In this document: piece by piece, positions 7,305-8,767 of the stretch
Layout of the letters: every line of letters begins with the position of its first letter
How positions within the stretch are numbered: position 1 is the stretch's first letter
DNA from: JACOUT01 sp964580865
GTDB taxonomy: Bacteria; Myxococcota; UBA727; VGSZ01
Reading direction: 5' to 3'
DNA: 8,767 bases
Assembly: GCA_964580865.1 (NCBI GenBank)
Contig: CAZONM010000256.1
Span: 1-8,767, forward strand
Position numbers and translations under genes: made by a program
Notes under the pieces: generated by a model
Database searches by the model: none
Seen by the model: only the letters and a program-made list of their open reading frames with translations
What the model was told of the DNA's origin: nothing

Positions 7305-8546
7305 ATGACGACCGCGCGCGCGCGCTCGCTCGGCCCCGTGGTGCTGCTCGTCGCGGCCGGCGCGTGCTCGCCCGATCCCGGCATCGTGGCCTCGCCGAGC
7401 GATGACCCGGCCGATTGGGACGTCGACACCACCGTCGAGTACCGCCCCGAGCTGTCGGAGCCGCGCTTCGTGGTGCCCTCGACCGGCCTACCGGTGTTGA
7501 CCAACGCGGCCAACAACAACGTCGCCATCGAGCTGTACGACGGCCGCCTCTACCTCGCGTGGCGCACGGCGCCCACGCACTTCGCCTCGGCCGACGCCGA
7601 GCTGCACGTGGTGTCCTCGGCCGACAACGGCGAGAGCTGGCAGGGCGAGCTCGACGTGGCCCTGGGCAGCGACGTGCGCGAGCCCAACCTGATCGTGCTG
7701 CATGGCACGCTGTGGCTGTCGTTCTTCCAGGCCGGCGCCGACCCGTACGCCTTCGAGCCCATCGCCATGTGGCGCACGCGTCGCGCCGTCGACGGCGCCT
7801 GGGCCGAGCTCGAGCAGTGGGGCGGCGCCACCGAGGTGCCGTGGGACATCAAGGTGCGCGGCGGGCGCGGCCTGCTCACCATGTACTCGGGCGAGCACTA
7901 CGGCAGCGGCGTCCCCGACGTGCGCGTGCACTTCCGCGGCACCGCCAACGGCGACGCGTGGACCGACGTGGATCGCGATCGCCCCGACGTGTACCGGGGC
8001 GGCGCCTCCGAGGCGGCCTTCGAGCTCGACGACGACGGTGGCCTGTGGGCGGTCTTGCGCAACGAAGATGGCGACGCGAGCGGCTTCGGCTCGCTCCTGT
8101 GCCACGCGCCCGCCGACGACCTCGCCGCGTGGGAGTGCCCGAGCGCGAGCGACCCCGAGCGCTACGACTCGCCGAAGCTCCTGCGCCACGGCGACGACGT
8201 GTACCTGCTCGCGCGCCGCGACGTGGGCGGCCCCTTCGATCAGGGCAGGGACGACCTCAGCCTCGAGGATCAGCGCACCCAGTACGCCGCCGCCTATTGG
8301 AACCGCCCCAAGCGCACGGCGCTCTATCGCATCGACAAGGCCGAGCGGCGCGTGGTGCACGTGCTCGACCTGCCGTCGGCGGGCGACACGGCGTTCCCCT
8401 CGGTGCGCCGCACCGGGGCCGACACCTTCCTCATCGCCAACTACACCTCGCCGCTCGACGACCCCGAGCGCACCTGGCTCGAGGGCCAAGGGGCGCTCGA
8501 CGGGACGAGCATCTACCTCGTCACGCTCACCTTCACGGCGCCGTGA
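7305..8546 (+). CDS. Sialidase-superfamily (Asp-box) lipoprotein
   Basis: A 413-residue predicted lipoprotein. The signal peptide (MTTARARSLGPVVLLVAAGAC) gives lipid Cys21, followed by an acidic linker to about residue 45. The rest is beta-strand-rich and propeller-like. A perfect Asp-box, S-x-D-x-G-x-x-W, lies at residues 105-112 (SADNGESW), and a degenerate one follows in HFRGTANGDAWTDV. The segment LYLAWRTAPTHFAS (82-95) matches a conserved strand-loop of sialidase-family propellers. Later blades end in short motifs such as DDDGGLWAVLRNEDGD, YDSPKLLRHGDDVYLLARRD and DTFLIANYTSPL. Members cleave sialic acids or related sugars, but some only bind; I do not see the classical RIP motif, so catalytic activity is uncertain. 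Its ATG lies 2 bases after the transposase-like gene's stop, with GGTGGAG as ribosome binding site. Its 3' end overlaps the convergent transglutaminase-like gene by 14 bases. Confidence 0.8.
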   Translation: MTTARARSLGPVVLLVAAGACSPDPGIVASPSDDPADWDVDTTVEYRPELSEPRFVVPSTGLPVLTNAANNNVAIELYDGRLYLAWRTAPTHFASADAELHVVSSADNGESWQGELDVALGSDVREPNLIVLHGTLWLSFFQAGADPYAFEPIAMWRTRRAVDGAWAELEQWGGATEVPWDIKVRGGRGLLTMYSGEHYGSGVPDVRVHFRGTANGDAWTDVDRDRPDVYRGGASEAAFELDDDGGLWAVLRNEDGDASGFGSLLCHAPADDLAAWECPSASDPERYDSPKLLRHGDDVYLLARRDVGGPFDQGRDDLSLEDQRTQYAAAYWNRPKRTALYRIDKAERRVVHVLDLPSAGDTAFPSVRRTGADTFLIANYTSPLDDPERTWLEGQGALDGTSIYLVTLTFTAP

Positions 8547-8767
8547 GGCCCGTGGTGAGCGGGCCGGGGAAGCCCTCCACCCGGGCCACGTGCGGCAGCG
8601 CCTGCTTGCCCTCGAGGTCGACGTCGAGGGGATCGACGTCGTGCCACGCGCCGCCCGCGCCGTCGGGCACGAACACCTGCGCCCAGGTGCGCGGCGCGCC
8701 GCCAGCGTCGCCGGTGACCACGCGCGCGGCGTGGCCCACGGCGCGCAGGCAGGCGGCGGTGAGCGCC
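8533..8767 (-). CDS. C-terminal part of a transglutaminase-like protein (5' end outside window)
   Basis: The minus-strand frame is open from the window edge to a TGA at 8535-8533, so the GTG at 8739 is probably internal. The visible 77 residues begin ALTAACLRAVGHAARVVTG, matching the helix-strand after the catalytic cysteine in transglutaminase/protease-like folds (typically ALLRAxGIPARxVTG). TWAQVFVPDG then matches the HAWxEVYVPG strand, and WHDVDPLDVD matches the W-x-x-x-DP loop. The residue where family members carry the catalytic histidine appears to be Arg (PRTWAQ instead of xHAWxE), so the domain may be inactive. The catalytic Cys position is beyond the window and cannot be checked. The start, signal peptide and other domains are not visible. 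Confidence 0.6.
   Translation of the reverse strand, partial: ALTAACLRAVGHAARVVTGDAGGAPRTWAQVFVPDGAGGAWHDVDPLDVDLEGKQALPHVARVEGFPGPLTTGLTAP
8547..8565 (+). terminator. Hairpin directly after the sialidase-like gene
   Basis: GGCCCG (8547-8552) pairs perfectly with CGGGCC (8560-8565) over a 7-base loop, starting at the base after the TGA at 8544-8546. No T-tract follows, and the hairpin also lies within the coding end of the convergent gene. It is a possible GC-only terminator or mRNA 3'-end structure. Confidence 0.35.

Noticed and set aside
7488..8489. Minus-strand open frame of 333 codons opposite the sialidase-like gene
   Set aside because: It has no domain and shadow composition, and it is antisense to a gene with a lipoprotein signal, a ribosome binding site and an Asp-box.

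Overview
The window is very GC-rich, densely coding DNA. It carries four predicted secreted proteins, three with plausible lipoprotein signals and one of those with a long Gly-Glu linker behind the lipid cysteine. This style is common in Myxococcota (former Deltaproteobacteria, e.g. Polyangia/Sandaracinaceae-like genomes). That placement is inferred from protein style and base composition, not from a marker gene. No rRNA, tRNA, CRISPR array, phage or complete insertion sequence was seen. No gene-free stretch exceeds about 150 bases.

Layout. (1) 1-513 (+): the 3' end of a helical, TPR-like protein. (2) 665-3268 (-): a two-gene unit of a DUF2231-like four-helix membrane protein followed by a large NHL-repeat lipoprotein with about 12 blades. 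Divergent from it, at 3387-3956 (+), is a small membrane-anchored regulator with a LuxR-type helix-turn-helix; the 118-base gap between them should hold both promoters. (3) 3972-5071 (-): a tetR-MAPEG operon with an ATGA stop/start overlap. It converges on the LuxR-type gene. (4) 5184-6284 (+): a lipoprotein with a (Gly-Glu)17 linker and a chlorophyllase/PET-hydrolase-like alpha/beta hydrolase domain. It diverges from tetR across a short AT-rich island containing a near-palindrome. (5) 6343-8546 (+): an IS200/REP-associated-transposase-like protein with a DnaA-like C-terminal domain, followed after 2 bases by a sialidase-superfamily (Asp-box) lipoprotein. (6) 8533-8767 (-): the 3' end of a transglutaminase-like protein, converging on and overlapping the sialidase-like gene.

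How the genes may work together. The LuxR-type anchor protein, DUF2231 protein and NHL lipoprotein look like an envelope module with its own regulator. The tetR-MAPEG pair looks like a self-regulated membrane-enzyme operon, and the hydrolase lipoprotein may share its operator region. The most unusual gene is the transposase-like one: all three residues expected for HUH/Y1 chemistry appear replaced (His, His, Tyr to Ala60, Arg62, Trp118), while the fold-defining motifs and the C-terminal DNA-binding domain are intact. This suggests a domesticated, non-catalytic DNA-binding protein, translated immediately upstream of a cell-surface lipoprotein.
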